NCBI GenBank assembly: GCA_030704615.1
Contig: CM060732.1
Location: 18,228,001 to 18,292,000 of the forward strand
Direction: 5' to 3'
DNA length: 64,000 bases
Source: Takakia lepidozioides
Taxonomy: Eukaryota > Streptophyta > Takakiopsida > Takakiales > Takakiaceae
The notes under the pieces were generated by a model, which was not told the DNA's origin, ran no database searches, and was given only the letters and a program-made list of their open reading frames with translations. A program made the position numbers and the translations under genes. Positions 13,707-24,149 of this stretch are shown one piece after another (within the stretch, counting starts at the first letter, position 1; every line of letters starts with the position of its first letter).

Positions 13707-14420
13707 CGGGTGGGGTTAGCGACGTCGCGGCGTCACTTAACCGCCCGTTTCGGCCACGGGGACGGCGCCATTTTTGCGACGCCCAGGCGTCGCTGGCCCG
13801 TCGCACTGGCGTCGCTAAAAAAACGTCGCAATTATGCAACAGATGGGGTCGCAAGCCCCCGCCCCCGCCAACAATGTCTGGACGTCGCTTTTCGGGCGGT
13901 CCATGGCGCTGGCAGGGGCCTCCTGCTAGTGACGCTCGGCCGTCGTTGCCCCCAGCCGACGGCATTGGATGGGGCGACGGATCAACATCGCATAAAAGTT
14001 TTCTTCTAAAATGCCCGGGCGTCGCATACAAAGAACAAAAAACACGTGGCGCAAGTCGAGTGTTAGGATCAGCGACGCCGTTGCGTCGCTGCTAGCAACT
14101 CCCGGGCGTGGCAAAGAAAAAACACCCGTCACAGCTAGAGTCAGACGCTGCGACACCCGGCCGTGGGTTCCCACGACGCGCTGGCGTCGCATGTTAGAAT
14201 TTAATCAAAAAATAAAAACACGTGGCGCAGGCCAAATGTTGGGATTAGCGACTCCATGGCGTCGCTGCTAGCGACCCCCGGACGAAAAAAAAACTGTCGC
14301 AAGGGGGGTCGGGCGTTGCTACCGGCGTGGGTTCTAGCAACGCCTGGCCGGCGGTTCTTGCGACCCCCACCAAAAAAACCCGTCGCAAGGGCGCTGGTTT
14401 TAGTGATGCCCTTCCGTCGC
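13707..14420. repeat. CACTA subterminal repeat region (GCGACG/CGTCGC motifs)
   Basis: Dense direct and inverted GCGACG, GGCGTCGC and GTCGCAA motifs. Two larger units of roughly 170-180 bp begin with ACACGTGGCGCA at about 14041 and 14219; each continues with a GATYAGCGAC..CGTCGCTGCTAGC block and a Gly/Pro-codon-like GGCCGKSGGTT segment. In plant CACTA elements such arrays bind the element's own regulatory protein; that role is inferred here. Confidence 0.6.
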
Positions 14421-14708
14421 AAGGCCAACCTGGTTGGGGGGGGGATTGGGGATTGATTTTGGGGGTGAATTGGGGGTGGTTTTTGTCTTTTCCCTGGGTT
14501 TTTTTTGGGGTGTTGGGAGACCTTACAACTTCCATTGCTCTGATTTAGCAGGTACACAATTGAGCAAGCATGAATCGAGGATGAGGCCGGTGCGACACAT
14601 TAATAAGATGAAAGATGGAAAGATGGAAATATATTTACACGGAATGAGCTGAAATGCTTTGCTCACAAGGGTTCAGTAGGCTGACCCTGGGACCTACACG
14701 GATTAGGA

Positions 14709-15612
14709 CTAGTCATCCTCATCCTCATCCTCAGAGGTGGACTCATAGCTATCCGATGAGCCTGATGACTCCGCGCCCTTTGCCTGAGCACCTAAAGCAG
14801 ACGGCATTCCCCTAAGTCCCACAGAGCTCTCATCCAATCCCTGGCCATGACCCCCCATCCATACTAGTGTCATGTAGTGCACTCATCCCCTCCGTGTTGG
14901 CCATGTTGTTCATGAGGAATATCCAACCATGCTCCTTGGCGTAGTTGTACTCTACCGGAGATGGCTTCCTCTCAAACATGCGTTGCTACACATGCCACAA
15001 ATTAAAGTCAGTTCTTCACGATGATGGAGCCAGAAAGAAGACATATCAACAAAATATATAGGGAAGTATGACTTACAAATCGCAAGATAAAACCTTTGGA
15101 TCCACCGGGGCCCCACTTGTGTGTGGATTCGTGCTTGTCAAGGTGGACTGTTGTTGTTTCGCGTGTCTGCTCAAATTTGGTCTTCTTTGCCGCATCATTA
15201 GCGCATCCCACGATACATATGCCCCTCCCCCCCCAATAATTAGTGAATTACACACATACGTTGCATCGAATCCACCTCATTAATGCACATGCAACAAATG
15301 GAAGGTGAAATGATTCAAGGATTTGCCAACCTGTGTAATTCCAAAAGGTGGTTTGGGTTGGGCCCCCTTTTCCATTGCCCTCCGAATGATCTCTCTGGCA
15401 CGGTACCTCTTGTCCTTCAAATTCCGTCCCACCATCTCCATCACCCTTGTGTCACTCCAATTGCCCGGAAACCGGCGGTCTAACTCACGGGCATACGCCT
15501 GCTTCGCGCCAAAGTGTTGATCAGCCCACTCAATGTGCCAAGGGAACCACCGCGCTGCGAGTTCAAAGACTGGCTTCTTCGTAGCCTCCCATAACGCATT
15601 GCAGGGGTCACC
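14709..15612 (-). pseudogene. CACTA-like element ORF, C-terminal exons (broken by insertion)
   Basis: Read on the minus strand. A first exon 15612-15331 encodes ALWEATKKPVFELAARW..PWHIEWAD followed by a basic region (DRRFPGNWSDTRVMEMVGRN) and ends at a GT. A second, ending at 15077, encodes AAKKTKFEQ..HKWGPGGSKGF. A third, from 14985, encodes KPSPVEYNYAKEHGWIFLMN and ends in a Ser/Asp/Glu-rich acidic tail with a TAG at 14711-14709. One extra G in a G run near 14860 shifts the frame. The GGSKGF..R stretch recalls the conserved end of plant En/Spm accessory proteins (Transposase_24 type), a weak resemblance. Confidence 0.5.
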
Positions 15613-15616
15613 ATGG
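15613..15616. repeat. Target-site duplication ATGG (left)
   Basis: ATGG precedes the first TG of the gypsy element and recurs right after its last CA (26369-26372). Removing the element and one copy restores a continuous minus-strand reading frame (VNCH then GDPCNALWE) in the CACTA-like ORF, which supports the boundary. Confidence 0.7.
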
Positions 15617-15974
15617 TGTCAAGTTAAATAAGCACAGTGTGAAAACAGCTAGAATAAAACTAGTTATTTGTATTTAACACTTGGATTTAGGTCAAGTGTT
15701 AAATCAGGTATCAAGTTTAGTTTGACACCTGGTCTGTCTTATCTTCACGAGAGCGGCAGTCGCGCGGCTCATCTCTCTCGAGTTGAGCCTGCGCGACCGA
15801 GCTCCTGCATTGTTGAGGACTGAGTGTGCTTATGATGGGAGTGTAGGTTGTTGTGGGGTGGAGTCCCCATAGCTTGGGGTGCCCCTGGCTCGACTTCTAT
15901 TTTAAAGAGTGACCTTGAGGGATTGCATATTTCTTGTGTTGAGAGTGTGTGTCCTTTTACAAGTTTGTTTATCA
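15617..15974 (+). repeat. 5' LTR (358 bp visible)
   Basis: Starts TGTCAAGTTAAATAAG and ends GTTTGTTTATCA. It matches 25928-26282 over its whole length with scattered single-base insertions/deletions and a few substitutions, so the insertion is not recent or the two copies were not homogenised. It lacks the extra 86 bp present at the end of the right-hand copy. No clear tRNA primer-binding site follows. TAAATAAG may serve as TATA element. Confidence 0.85.
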
Positions 15975-16149
15975 CTCGAGAGAGATGACCGTTATCTAGG
16001 GTGCTGGTGCTAAGCTAGATACAATGTTTGTTTTAGCATTATTATAATATATATCTTGGGGCGGGAGTCCATCTGGCCTTGCTGTTTCGCTGGTCTGTGC
16101 GCAAGAGCATAGGTGCTGTACAGTCCATTAGAGGGAGAAGGAGAAGGTT

Positions 16150-16270
16150 GCAGAGATGGAGAAGGCAGCGGACAGGCATTGAGGGAATGTGGTGCTGGTG
16201 CTGGACTTCGGATCGCAGTGGGTATCACGATTTGCTTTTCTCTGCGCGTGGGCCTTCCTCCTCGAGACCT
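16150..16270 (+). pseudogene. GMP synthase N-terminal fragment (captured, plus strand)
   Basis: Codons 16189-16218 spell VVLVLDFGSQ, the conserved start of the GMP synthase glutamine-amidotransferase domain (family form LVLILDYGSQ). The downstream residues fit the family only with frameshifts. The matching downstream part of GMP synthase lies 1.4 kb away on the opposite strand (17474-17935), so the captured sequence has been rearranged. A ten-residue match leaves some doubt. Confidence 0.55.
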
Positions 16271-16864
16271 AGAGACTGCAAACCAGCGAGTGGAGCGATT
16301 TCAAGAGTAGATGCACTGCGCAGCACCTTCATGGCTTATGGACAGGCGGCCTGCTGTGATGTGGCCGTCTTTGCATGGAATCCAAAGCCAAGACTAGCTT
16401 GAAGTTCCATCAACTTGGTCTAATTCGCATCTCTCATGTTTTCCTGCAACGGGCATTGACGCCCACAATTTCCAGGGCTTGCACTGAAGCATTTCTAAGC
16501 TGTTCTTAGGCCACTAACACACCCTGTGTAGCTGCAGAAATTGTTCCCACGGGACCCTATAGCTTCACCTGTAAGGCTGCTCAACGCCTGAGCTTAGAGT
16601 ATGGTTGGATCACTTGCTCATTAAAGGCCCACAGGATCTCTACAAAAGGCCCCAGCCTGACCACCACCTGCTTGTGCCAGCTTGTTCAAAGATTTGCCCA
16701 GGTACTTTCCTTGTCTCTCAGCAACACTCTTTGTTTGCGGTAGGGCTTCCATTAGTAACTGGATCAACTGCCAAGCTTCCACCAGGGCACTTCTTCACAG
16801 GTAAGGAGTGGACAAAGGAAGAAGATCCAACACCCATTGATCAACCAGCAGCCCGTATAGCACC

Positions 16865-17030
16865 TCCGTCTAGCGCCACTGACTTCAACAGCAGGCTCAG
16901 CAGGCTTTGTCCATAGAGAATGTTCAATAGTTCAAACAGCTCAGCATCACTGGCCAGCTCCAGTACAGAGTGTAGCTCTGGATCAAATGCAGCTCCTAGC
17001 ACTGACTCTTTGCCAGTAAGCAGGTATATC
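16865..17030 (-). pseudogene. Captured host fragment, unidentified plant protein
   Basis: Minus-strand open stretch with ESVLGAAFDPELHSVLELAS followed by DAELFELLNILYGQSLLSLL. The LELA.D.EL.EL..IL(Y/F)G pattern recalls a helical protein family of plants and cyanobacteria whose name I cannot fix. It directly follows the SUMO-E2 piece in the same orientation and is probably a third captured cDNA segment. Confidence 0.35.
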
Positions 17031-17089
17031 TCTGCTGCTTTCTTGTCATGTTGTAAACAGCCTTGGAAGGTTTCAGACTTGGGGGAGTT

Positions 17090-17473
17090 TCAGACCTTGA
17101 GCTGGTCCACCTGTGACTTCTCGACCTGGATGAATAGTTGTACGCTTCAGTCTGTGCTGGGTCAGCTGGATTTGGGCATCTAGCAGCTCCTGGATGCCAA
17201 CCAGAATTTGTTTCACGATGATGGCTGGTCTCCACCCAGAGTCCTCATTGAGGATAGAGAGGCACACTGTGCCTGACGGATACAGGTTCGGGTGAAAGAA
17301 GCCTGCGGGAAACTTGCACTTGGGTGGCTTACTGGGATAGTCCTCGCTGAAATGGATTGCAGTTGGGTAGAATCCCCCTTCCCAATCAGTCCCAGCTTTG
17401 CCAGGTAAAGTGCACTGCCAGATCATGAGATTGAGAGACCCGTCCGTCCCAGCCTCTGGCCTTGCCACAAAAC
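17090..17473 (-). pseudogene. SUMO-conjugating enzyme E2 (SCE1/UBC9) retro-copied fragment
   Basis: The minus strand encodes [20 protein letters not shown], then [33 protein letters not shown] and [20 protein letters not shown], ending in [17 protein letters not shown]. This is the UBC9 catalytic core including the active-site Cys in SGTVCLSIL. About 110 codons run on without introns, which indicates an mRNA copy. A frameshift near LLDA moves [12 protein letters not shown] to another frame. The N-terminal 25 or so residues are replaced by GMP synthase sequence. It cannot encode a working E2. Confidence 0.85.
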
Positions 17474-17935
17474 CCTCGGATGATATTGAAGAGCATAAAT
17501 TCCAGCAGCGCTGTTCTCAATGGCAGCAATGTTGCCCTGCAAACTGGTGGCTACGACGTGAAAGCCTGGTGAACGTTAACTGCCTCATCACTATGACTCA
17601 TCCACACGACCGGGTTTGAGAAGCTCTCTGCATCACCATATAGTTTACTATCCTTCACAGCAGCTATTTACATGCGCCCATACTCTTGGCTCTCCGCCTG
17701 CTTGACCTCTCCTCCCAGCACTTTGACAATAAGGTGCAGCCCGTAAAACGCCAAGCACTACGATCCCATGATTCCTTGTGTACTCGAAGAAGCCATCAGG
17801 CACAGTTGGAGAGCCCTCTTCATGGACAGAACGGGGTCCACCTGAGAGAATTATAACGGAGGGATTGAGCCCCTGAATGGCTTCCAAGGGGGTACCAGCA
17901 GGTAAGCAAAAGGGGTGTGTTTGGATCCCCCCCAA
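17474..17935 (-). pseudogene. GMP synthase amidotransferase-domain retro-copied fragment
   Basis: Minus strand, in order: LPAGTPLEAIQGLNPSVIIL, SGGPRSVHEEGSPTVPDGFF and a shift near 17745. Then come LIVKVLGGEVKQAESQEYGR, a stop (TAA where GAA is expected), DSKLYGDAESF, VVWMSHSDEAV and [18 protein letters not shown], ending in ALQYHP. These are consecutive conserved blocks of the GMP synthase glutamine-amidotransferase domain; WMSHSDE and LQYHPE are near-invariant. The blocks abut without introns. The normal nucleophile-Cys block (GICYG) is degraded to GVLRA. At 17473 it is fused directly to SUMO-E2 sequence. Confidence 0.85.
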
Positions 17936-18232
17936 CACCTGCATGCTTGACTGTGCGCCATGTTGGTTTTGTGTGGGCGCTTGCTTTCATAGGGATTAGG
18001 CCGGATTTGATCACCGGTCAATCCTAGAGTATGCTGTCGGTGGTGAGGCTGGAGTGATGACCAGCAAGACCACCAGTGTTTCTTCTATGGTGAGGCTGGG
18101 TTGATGACCAGCCAACCATAGGAGTTCTTGCGGTGGATGCAGGTGCAGGTGCCCTGAGCCACTGGGATATGACCCTTAGACTGCAACAGGTGCCCACCCG
18201 TGTCACTATTAGATTAGTACTAGAGCCTTATA

Positions 18233-20435
18233 GTGTCACTGGAGGAGGTGCACATTGTGAGTGTCATTACGGAGTTACCCAAGGGTTTTGAGGGGAGTAC
18301 GGCTACAGGCAGTAACAGTGAGAGTGGGTTCACAAGACGAGGTATTCGGTTCAGACCACCTTCACCGCCACCCTCAATTACTGTAGAGTCAGACACAGGC
18401 TCGGAGGCTTCATCAACAGGTGTGCACTTTCATTCGCCATTGTTGTGGGACGACATGGAGGAGATGTATGGAGCTACCAAGGGGCCTCGTAGGTACTCTG
18501 GAGCTGTGGGCACAATCGAGTTGGATGACTTTATCCAGGAGTTCGACAGCTGGTGTGATTTGCAGCAGATGCGCAATCCACATCTATTCACCCCATTCAT
18601 GGCGTGGAAGGGACTGTTCCAGCATTTGGAAGGCCCGCCTATGGACGATTACCACGAGTTCAGGCGAGAGGACATGAAGCAGAGATTGAGGAGTGGAGGA
18701 TGTATTGGTCACCTGACTACATCTCCATTACTCGAGGCATGACGCGACCAGTAGCTGCATCAGTACCAATAGCTCCCACTGCCAGCACTAGTAGTGGAGC
18801 AGGTAGTGCTGGTACTTCTGCAGGTGGTACCAGTTCAGAAGGTGCTACTACTCCTCCTGCCACAGCTACAACACATGTGCCTAGATTCAACCCGGTGGTG
18901 GAGTTCTTCCAGGAGTTGCGGAGGAACTACCAAGGTGTACGGACAGAGAAGCTGCGAAGTTTGCAAGACTTCCAGCGCAAACCCAGTGAGAGCCTGCGAG
19001 AGGCGTACACTCGTATGAGGCGCTTGATAAGTGTGACCCAAGGGGTTACTGAAGCTCAGGCAATCCAGTTTTGGTATGGAATTCTGGACAAGGAGCTCAA
19101 GAGAAGGGTGCGAGATGCAACTCTGTTACAAGCAGCCCAACCCACATTAGCAGATGTGTTTCTGCTGGCTGAGCGGATTGAGCTCAACATGGTGGAGGAA
19201 CGAGTTGTTACAATTGGATTTGGCAAGGACATGCCTGTACGGGGCACAGCTGTCAGCCCACAAGCACAAGGGACTGCCCAACAGCGTGGTCAGGGGGCAA
19301 GGTTGCCCAGCCCAAGTTCCATGGAGCTTACAGGGGCCTCAGGTGCAAAGGCCCGTGGCATCTTTTGCAGGCCAACAGCAACCAGGGGTGATATGTTGGA
19401 CATGTGGAGGACCCCATGTCAAGAGAGATTGCCCAGAGAGTGGCAGAAGGCCGGCACAAGCACAGCCTGCACAGTTGCAGTGTGGGCATTGTGGCAAATA
19501 TGGGCATGGAGATGCCCAGTGTTATGACTTACATCCTGAGTTGCGCCCAGGCCAGTTCCAAGGGAACAATGGTGGCCGGGGGCGAGGTGGACCAGCCCAA
19601 AGAGGACGAGGTGGTCGGGCACGAGGTGCAGGCCAAGGGCAACCTCCACATGGCCAAGGACGCGGAGGTCAGGGTGTTGACCAAGGCATGGCCAATCGGC
19701 TTCAGCAGCTAGAGCAGAGGATCGCTGCCATGGCTATAGCTCAGGCGGTACCGGCTCCCAGGCGGGATGGCCCACCTCCTGCTCCTGAGGGAGGAGATAT
19801 GGGCGGAATGGGATTCATGTGCGGAGCAGCACTACCATTAGAGCAGGTGGAGTCTGCTGCAGCCGTGACTCGAGGAGCAACACGAGTTCCTGAGCCACGA
19901 GGTGCCAGAGGTGGAGTTGGATCCACAACGTGGGAGGCAAGCCGCCAGGCAAGGCTGCCTCAGTCATTCACCTTGGCGGAGACAGTGTCAACGCCATCCA
20001 TGGCACCTAGTTCTCGCCCGACTGTTACCGAGGCGGAGGTTACTATGCCATTGGGGAGAGCTACCCGTGCAGCACTGACACCTACTACCAAGGCTAGTGC
20101 AGCCGGTGTGTTATTGGGAGCAGCCACCTCTGTGTGTCAAGCCCCACTGTTCTCGGCGACCATGATTGTGACGCCGGGAGTGAGACCAGCTGCAGTGTTC
20201 AGACTAGCAGCAACACTCTGCGAGAGTGGAGAGGTCACTTCATCTTCTGCGGAGTTAGTGGAAGGTGTAGTGGCAGAGGGATCCTCGGATTTGAGGGTCA
20301 AGACTGCCACGGCAGCGCCCTGGCAAGCTGCAGCTGCCAGATTGACGGAGCTGCCAGCTAGGCCAGCCTTTGAGCGCGCCATGGTGACACCTGGAGTTGT
20401 CTTGTTAGACAACCAGGGAGGCATTTTCACTTTGA
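18233..20435 (+). pseudogene. gag-like region of the gypsy element with two zinc knuckles (frameshifted)
   Basis: Nucleocapsid/structural polyprotein. It starts at 18233 (frame 2), moves to frame 1 near 18700 and returns to frame 2 near 19300. The central part has a retrotransposon-gag pattern (VVEFFQELRRNYQGVR, then LQDFQRKPSESLREAYTRMR, then ERIELNMVEE). Zinc knuckles are CWTCGGPHVKRDC (one residue shorter than the standard spacing) and CGHCGKYGHGDAQC (standard). A Gly/Arg-rich stretch and a long Ala/Thr/Val-rich linker follow. The first ORF is acidic with no known domain. Confidence 0.8.
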
Positions 20436-21170
20436 GTGGACCGGCAGGCAAGAAGTACCGGCCCACTGCGGGTCTTGTTGGACTCAGGAGCCCAGCCACT
20501 GATGTTGGGCAGAGCTGCTATTGCAGGTTTGGGCCTCATGGAGGCGGATATGGAGCCTTGTCCTTTCCAGATACAGACATCTCTGGGAGGATCAGAGCAG
20601 GCTCGCGGCATGACACGGCATCAGTTGGCTATTAGACTGCAGCCGGATCATCCTGTAGATGGCTCAGTGATGCGAGCCAAGGCCATTGTGACAGACGCGG
20701 TCTCTTACGATGTCCTCGTTGGTGGGGCAGTGTTATACCCCATGGGCTTCACCCTGGATTTCTGGGAGGAGTCAGCATCCTACAGGCCTGGATGGCAGTC
20801 AGGGGATGGTCGCCGTGCACAGCTCCCTGTGACATTCATTGGGGGTATTGCAGCTGCTCAGCGGGGCAAGATGCCAACACTAGCCGCCTTCACAGCTGCA
20901 GTCAGCTGGCCTGGAGAGTTGCTGGAAGGCAATGCCCATGCAGAGGATGTGCCACCTCCAGCAGACAGGATGACATGCATGGTACGGCGGAGTTGCCTGC
21001 CATGGTTGCTCACACTCCGTTGTGGGGGTACGAGCAAGGATTTGCAGCACGCTGCTGATGGACGGGTGCAACAAGCTTGGGTAGAAGCTTTTGTACCGTC
21101 AGGGGAGGAGGAGAGTGCGGTGATTGTACCAGGGCCACCTCAGTTGTCGCCATTGGACACCACACCTCTG
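20436..21170 (+). pseudogene. Retropepsin-like aspartic protease region
   Basis: Frame 3. LRVLLDSGAQPLMLGRAA contains the DSGA active-site motif, followed by hydrophobic strands AIAGLGLMEADM and the sequence VSYDVLVGGAVLYPMGFTLD, where DVLVGG fits the second conserved strand and turn of retroviral-type proteases. The rest is a linker to the methyltransferase. The frame ends at 21266 but must shift to frame 2 by about 21190. Confidence 0.75.
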
Positions 21171-22185
21171 TGTGGCAGCGGCCGGATGAAGGCATTTGCC
21201 TTCTGGACTTGTTTGGCGGGATCAGCACCGGATTGGCTGCTGTGCTACAGGCAGGTGTGCGGGTAAGGCGTTACCTGTATGTGGAGAGGGATGAGACTGC
21301 ACGACGCGTCTCACTGCGCCATGTGGCTCAGTTGGTACAGCAGTACCCTGACTTGTTGCCTGTGTCTGCAGTTCGTGGATACCAACAAGCCTTGCCAGCA
21401 GACATTTCCTTGTGGGGGGCGCAAGATTTGGAGCAGGTTGGCTCTATTGATCTGATAGTGGCAGGTTGGCCCTGCCAAGGGAATTCATCAGCCGGGCATG
21501 GCAATGGATTACGAGACTCGAGGACGGGTCTATTTTGGGAGATGGTGCGGATTTTGCGCTGCTTGCAGCTTCATCAAGCTGTATCTCCAGCATACATCTT
21601 GGAGAATGTACCACTGATGGGTGATTCTCGGGCCAGGGTGATGGCCAGTGTGCATCAAGTCCGGTCGTGGCTTGGGTCAGCAGTGTTGCTGGATGCAGCT
21701 GCAGTGGGGTCACGGGCTCATCGTCCACGACTATGGTGGACTAACTTGATGCCACCCGCACTGCTCAAGCGTGCATTTGATGGGGTGCAGCGGCCAGCAC
21801 ACCTCACCGTGGATGGCATTTTGGACACAGGAAGGCAGTCTCAACGTGTGAAACACGATGACCGTTCGCCTTTGGCAGTGGTCAACAGGTGGGTCAACCA
21901 CGAGCAGCATTACCTACACTGCTCAGCTTCCCAGGATCCCATGCTTTTCGGGATGGTGGACCTGGCCTCCTGTGGGATGCTCAGTTGCAGCAGTTAGTGG
22001 AGCCTAATGCCGACGAGCGAGAGCGGGCTATGGGGTTTTCCACTGGGACCACGGCGGTGCCTTCTCTTTCTGAGGCATCACGTCGTCAGGTGTTGGGGCA
22101 AGCAATGGATCTCAATTGCTTGACCTGGATTGTCAGCTTGGCTATGGCTGAGCAACGTAGAGTGCGGAGTGCACACTTCCCTTGA
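21100..22185 (+). pseudogene. C5-cytosine DNA methyltransferase domain of the retroelement
   Basis: Transfers methyl from S-adenosylmethionine to cytosine C5. Motifs in order: I, LLDLFGGISTGLAAVLQAG (about 21200-21260, SAM binding); IV, GWPCQGNS with catalytic Cys at 21473-21475; VI, LENVP (21599-21613); VIII, RPRLWW (about 21722-21740); IX-X, ERERAMGF and RRQVLGQAMDLN (about 22020-22120). Motif X needs a shift from frame 2 to frame 1 near 21900-21960. The core from motif I to VIII is open and keeps the catalytic residues. It lies between protease and RT, so it is expected to be part of the polyprotein. Such domains are known in charophyte gypsy and dinoflagellate retroelements and may methylate the element's own DNA; activity of this copy is unlikely. 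Confidence 0.9.
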
Positions 22186-22603
22186 CGGTCTCTCTGCCTA
22201 CCGAGACGGTACAGGACAGCGAGTGGGGGCGAGCTGGTGAGGACCACGAGGTGTAGACATCCATGGCACATGTGGGAGGTGCTCGAGGTTCAGAGGGAGT
22301 TGGCAGCGAAGGCAGCTGTGATGGATGAGGTTGGGGATTCTTCTCGGGATGAGGAGGTTCTCAATGATGAGATGATGGGGCAGGATGAGGCCTTGTCATT
22401 GACTGAGCAGGAAGGGGGTACTGCTCAAGAGGTTGCAGCATAGCAACCACGGGACGGTCCTCTACCTCTAAGCCCACTGGACTTAAGGTTGCAGTTACGG
22501 AGGACAATTGGGAGCCTGACATTGGACCCATTGTCACCGGAGGAGAGAGAGACGACGTATACGGCGGTTCCTGAGGGCTTACAGGAATTGCTTTGCCTTC
22601 AGT

Positions 22604-23950
22604 TTGAAGGACTTGGGAGCACTGAAGGGTCAAGAGATCCGTATTGAGTTGGCCACTGACACGCCAATCTTTCGGAGACCCTATAGATACAGTGACATGG
22701 AGAGGTCTTTGATTCAGATGAGGACTCAAGATCTCTGGGAGGCAGGTTTGGTGGAGCTCTCTGGTGGAGAGTATGCTTCAGCCACAGTGATGCCAGCTAA
22801 GAAGGATGTCTATGGCAATTGGACGGAGAGACGTATGTGCGGTGATTACCGGCCTGTAAATCGTCAGACCAAGTCCGATAGGTATGCCATGCCAACACCA
22901 GAGGAGATCTTTGATGCCATTGGGCATTCCAAGGTCTTTAGCACGTTGGATTTACGATCCGGATATCACCAGTTGCCGATCAAGGAGGCGGATAAGCAAA
23001 AGACGGCATTCTGGGGGATCAATGAGCACGGGAAGGATTGCCTATACCAGTGGCGGTTCTTACCATTTGGGCTTAAAAACGCTCCCGCTGAGTTTCAAAG
23101 AGTCATGGACAGGATTCTAGCAGGGGTGGAGTTTGCTCGGTGCTACATAGATGACATCATCATCTTTAGTGCTACGGTGGAGGAGCATGAGAGACACCTT
23201 CAGGGGGTATTTGAGCGCTTGAGGACGCACGGATTGAAGTTACATCCGGGCAAGTGCAAGTTTTTCCACAACCAGATTGAGTATCTGGGTCACATGATAT
23301 ATCCTGGAGGATTGGGGGTACAGCAGACTAAGGTAGAGTCCATTGCACAGGTTCCACGCCCCACGGATGTGAGCCGAGTTCGAGCTTTCATGGGGTTAGC
23401 AAACTATTACAGACGGTTTGTTAAGGGATTTAGTGCCATTGCAAAGGCTCTAACCAAGCTGACCAAGGTGGACCAGGAGTGGCAGTGGGAAGATGAGCAA
23501 GAACAAGCTTTTCAAGAGCTCAAGGCGAGGTTGACCTCGGCGCCCATCTTGAGACGACCTATCAGGGGGCGTCCTTTTCAGCTGCATACAGATTGAAGCA
23601 TGCTGGGGCTTGGAGCGGTGCTCACACAGGTGGATGATGAGGGAAGAGAGTTCGTAGTGGCTTATGCTAGCCGCTCGAACAATGCTGCAGAGTCTAAGTA
23701 TAGCTCATATGAGGGAGAATGCTTAGCTGCAGTGTGGGCCGTGGCACACTTCAGGTGCTATCTATACGGCAATCTCTTCACCCTTGTCACGGATCACCAA
23801 CCACTCAAGTGGTTGATGGAGTCAGACAAGCTTACGGGGAAGCTTGCACGGTGGGCACTCATCCTTCAAGAGTATGACTTTCAGGTGGTGCATCGACCGG
23901 GTTTGGTCAATCGAAATGCAGATGGGTTGAGTCGCAATCCATGCACGAGC
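22604..23950 (+). pseudogene. Reverse transcriptase and RNase H (one nonsense codon)
   Basis: Frame 2. RT fingers (PIFRRPYRYSDMERSLIQ), palm with STLDLRSGYHQLPI, FLPFGLKNAPAEFQRVMD and the catalytic YIDD at 23144-23155, then thumb (MGLANYYRRFVKGFSAIAK). RNase H follows: FQLHTD, GLGAVLTQVDDEG, SSYEGECLAAVWAVAHFRCY, TDHQPLKWLM and RNADGLSR, with acidic residues D, E, D and D present. A TGA at 23594-23596 interrupts the RNase H start exactly where Trp is expected after HTD. Otherwise the frame is open for 1.35 kb. Clearly Ty3/gypsy type. Confidence 0.95.
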
Positions 23951-24149
23951 CAGCAGGATGACACTGGAGCTCGGTGGCATGGTGAGACGGACGAGGAGAT
24001 GGTGCCCGGATGGCATGCATCTGCATTTCTGTGTATCTTGGCAGCGGAAGGCCAGGTTGGACCTACAACAGGGATGACGGTAGATCAAGTGTCTGAGGAC
24101 CCTGAGGCCAGCAATGAGCAGGGTGGCGCCAAAGATATACATGAGGATT

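Noticed and set aside
16005-16015. Primer-binding site TGGTGCTAAGC after the 5' LTR
   Set aside because: It is 30 bp from the LTR end and I could not assign it to a tRNA 3' end.
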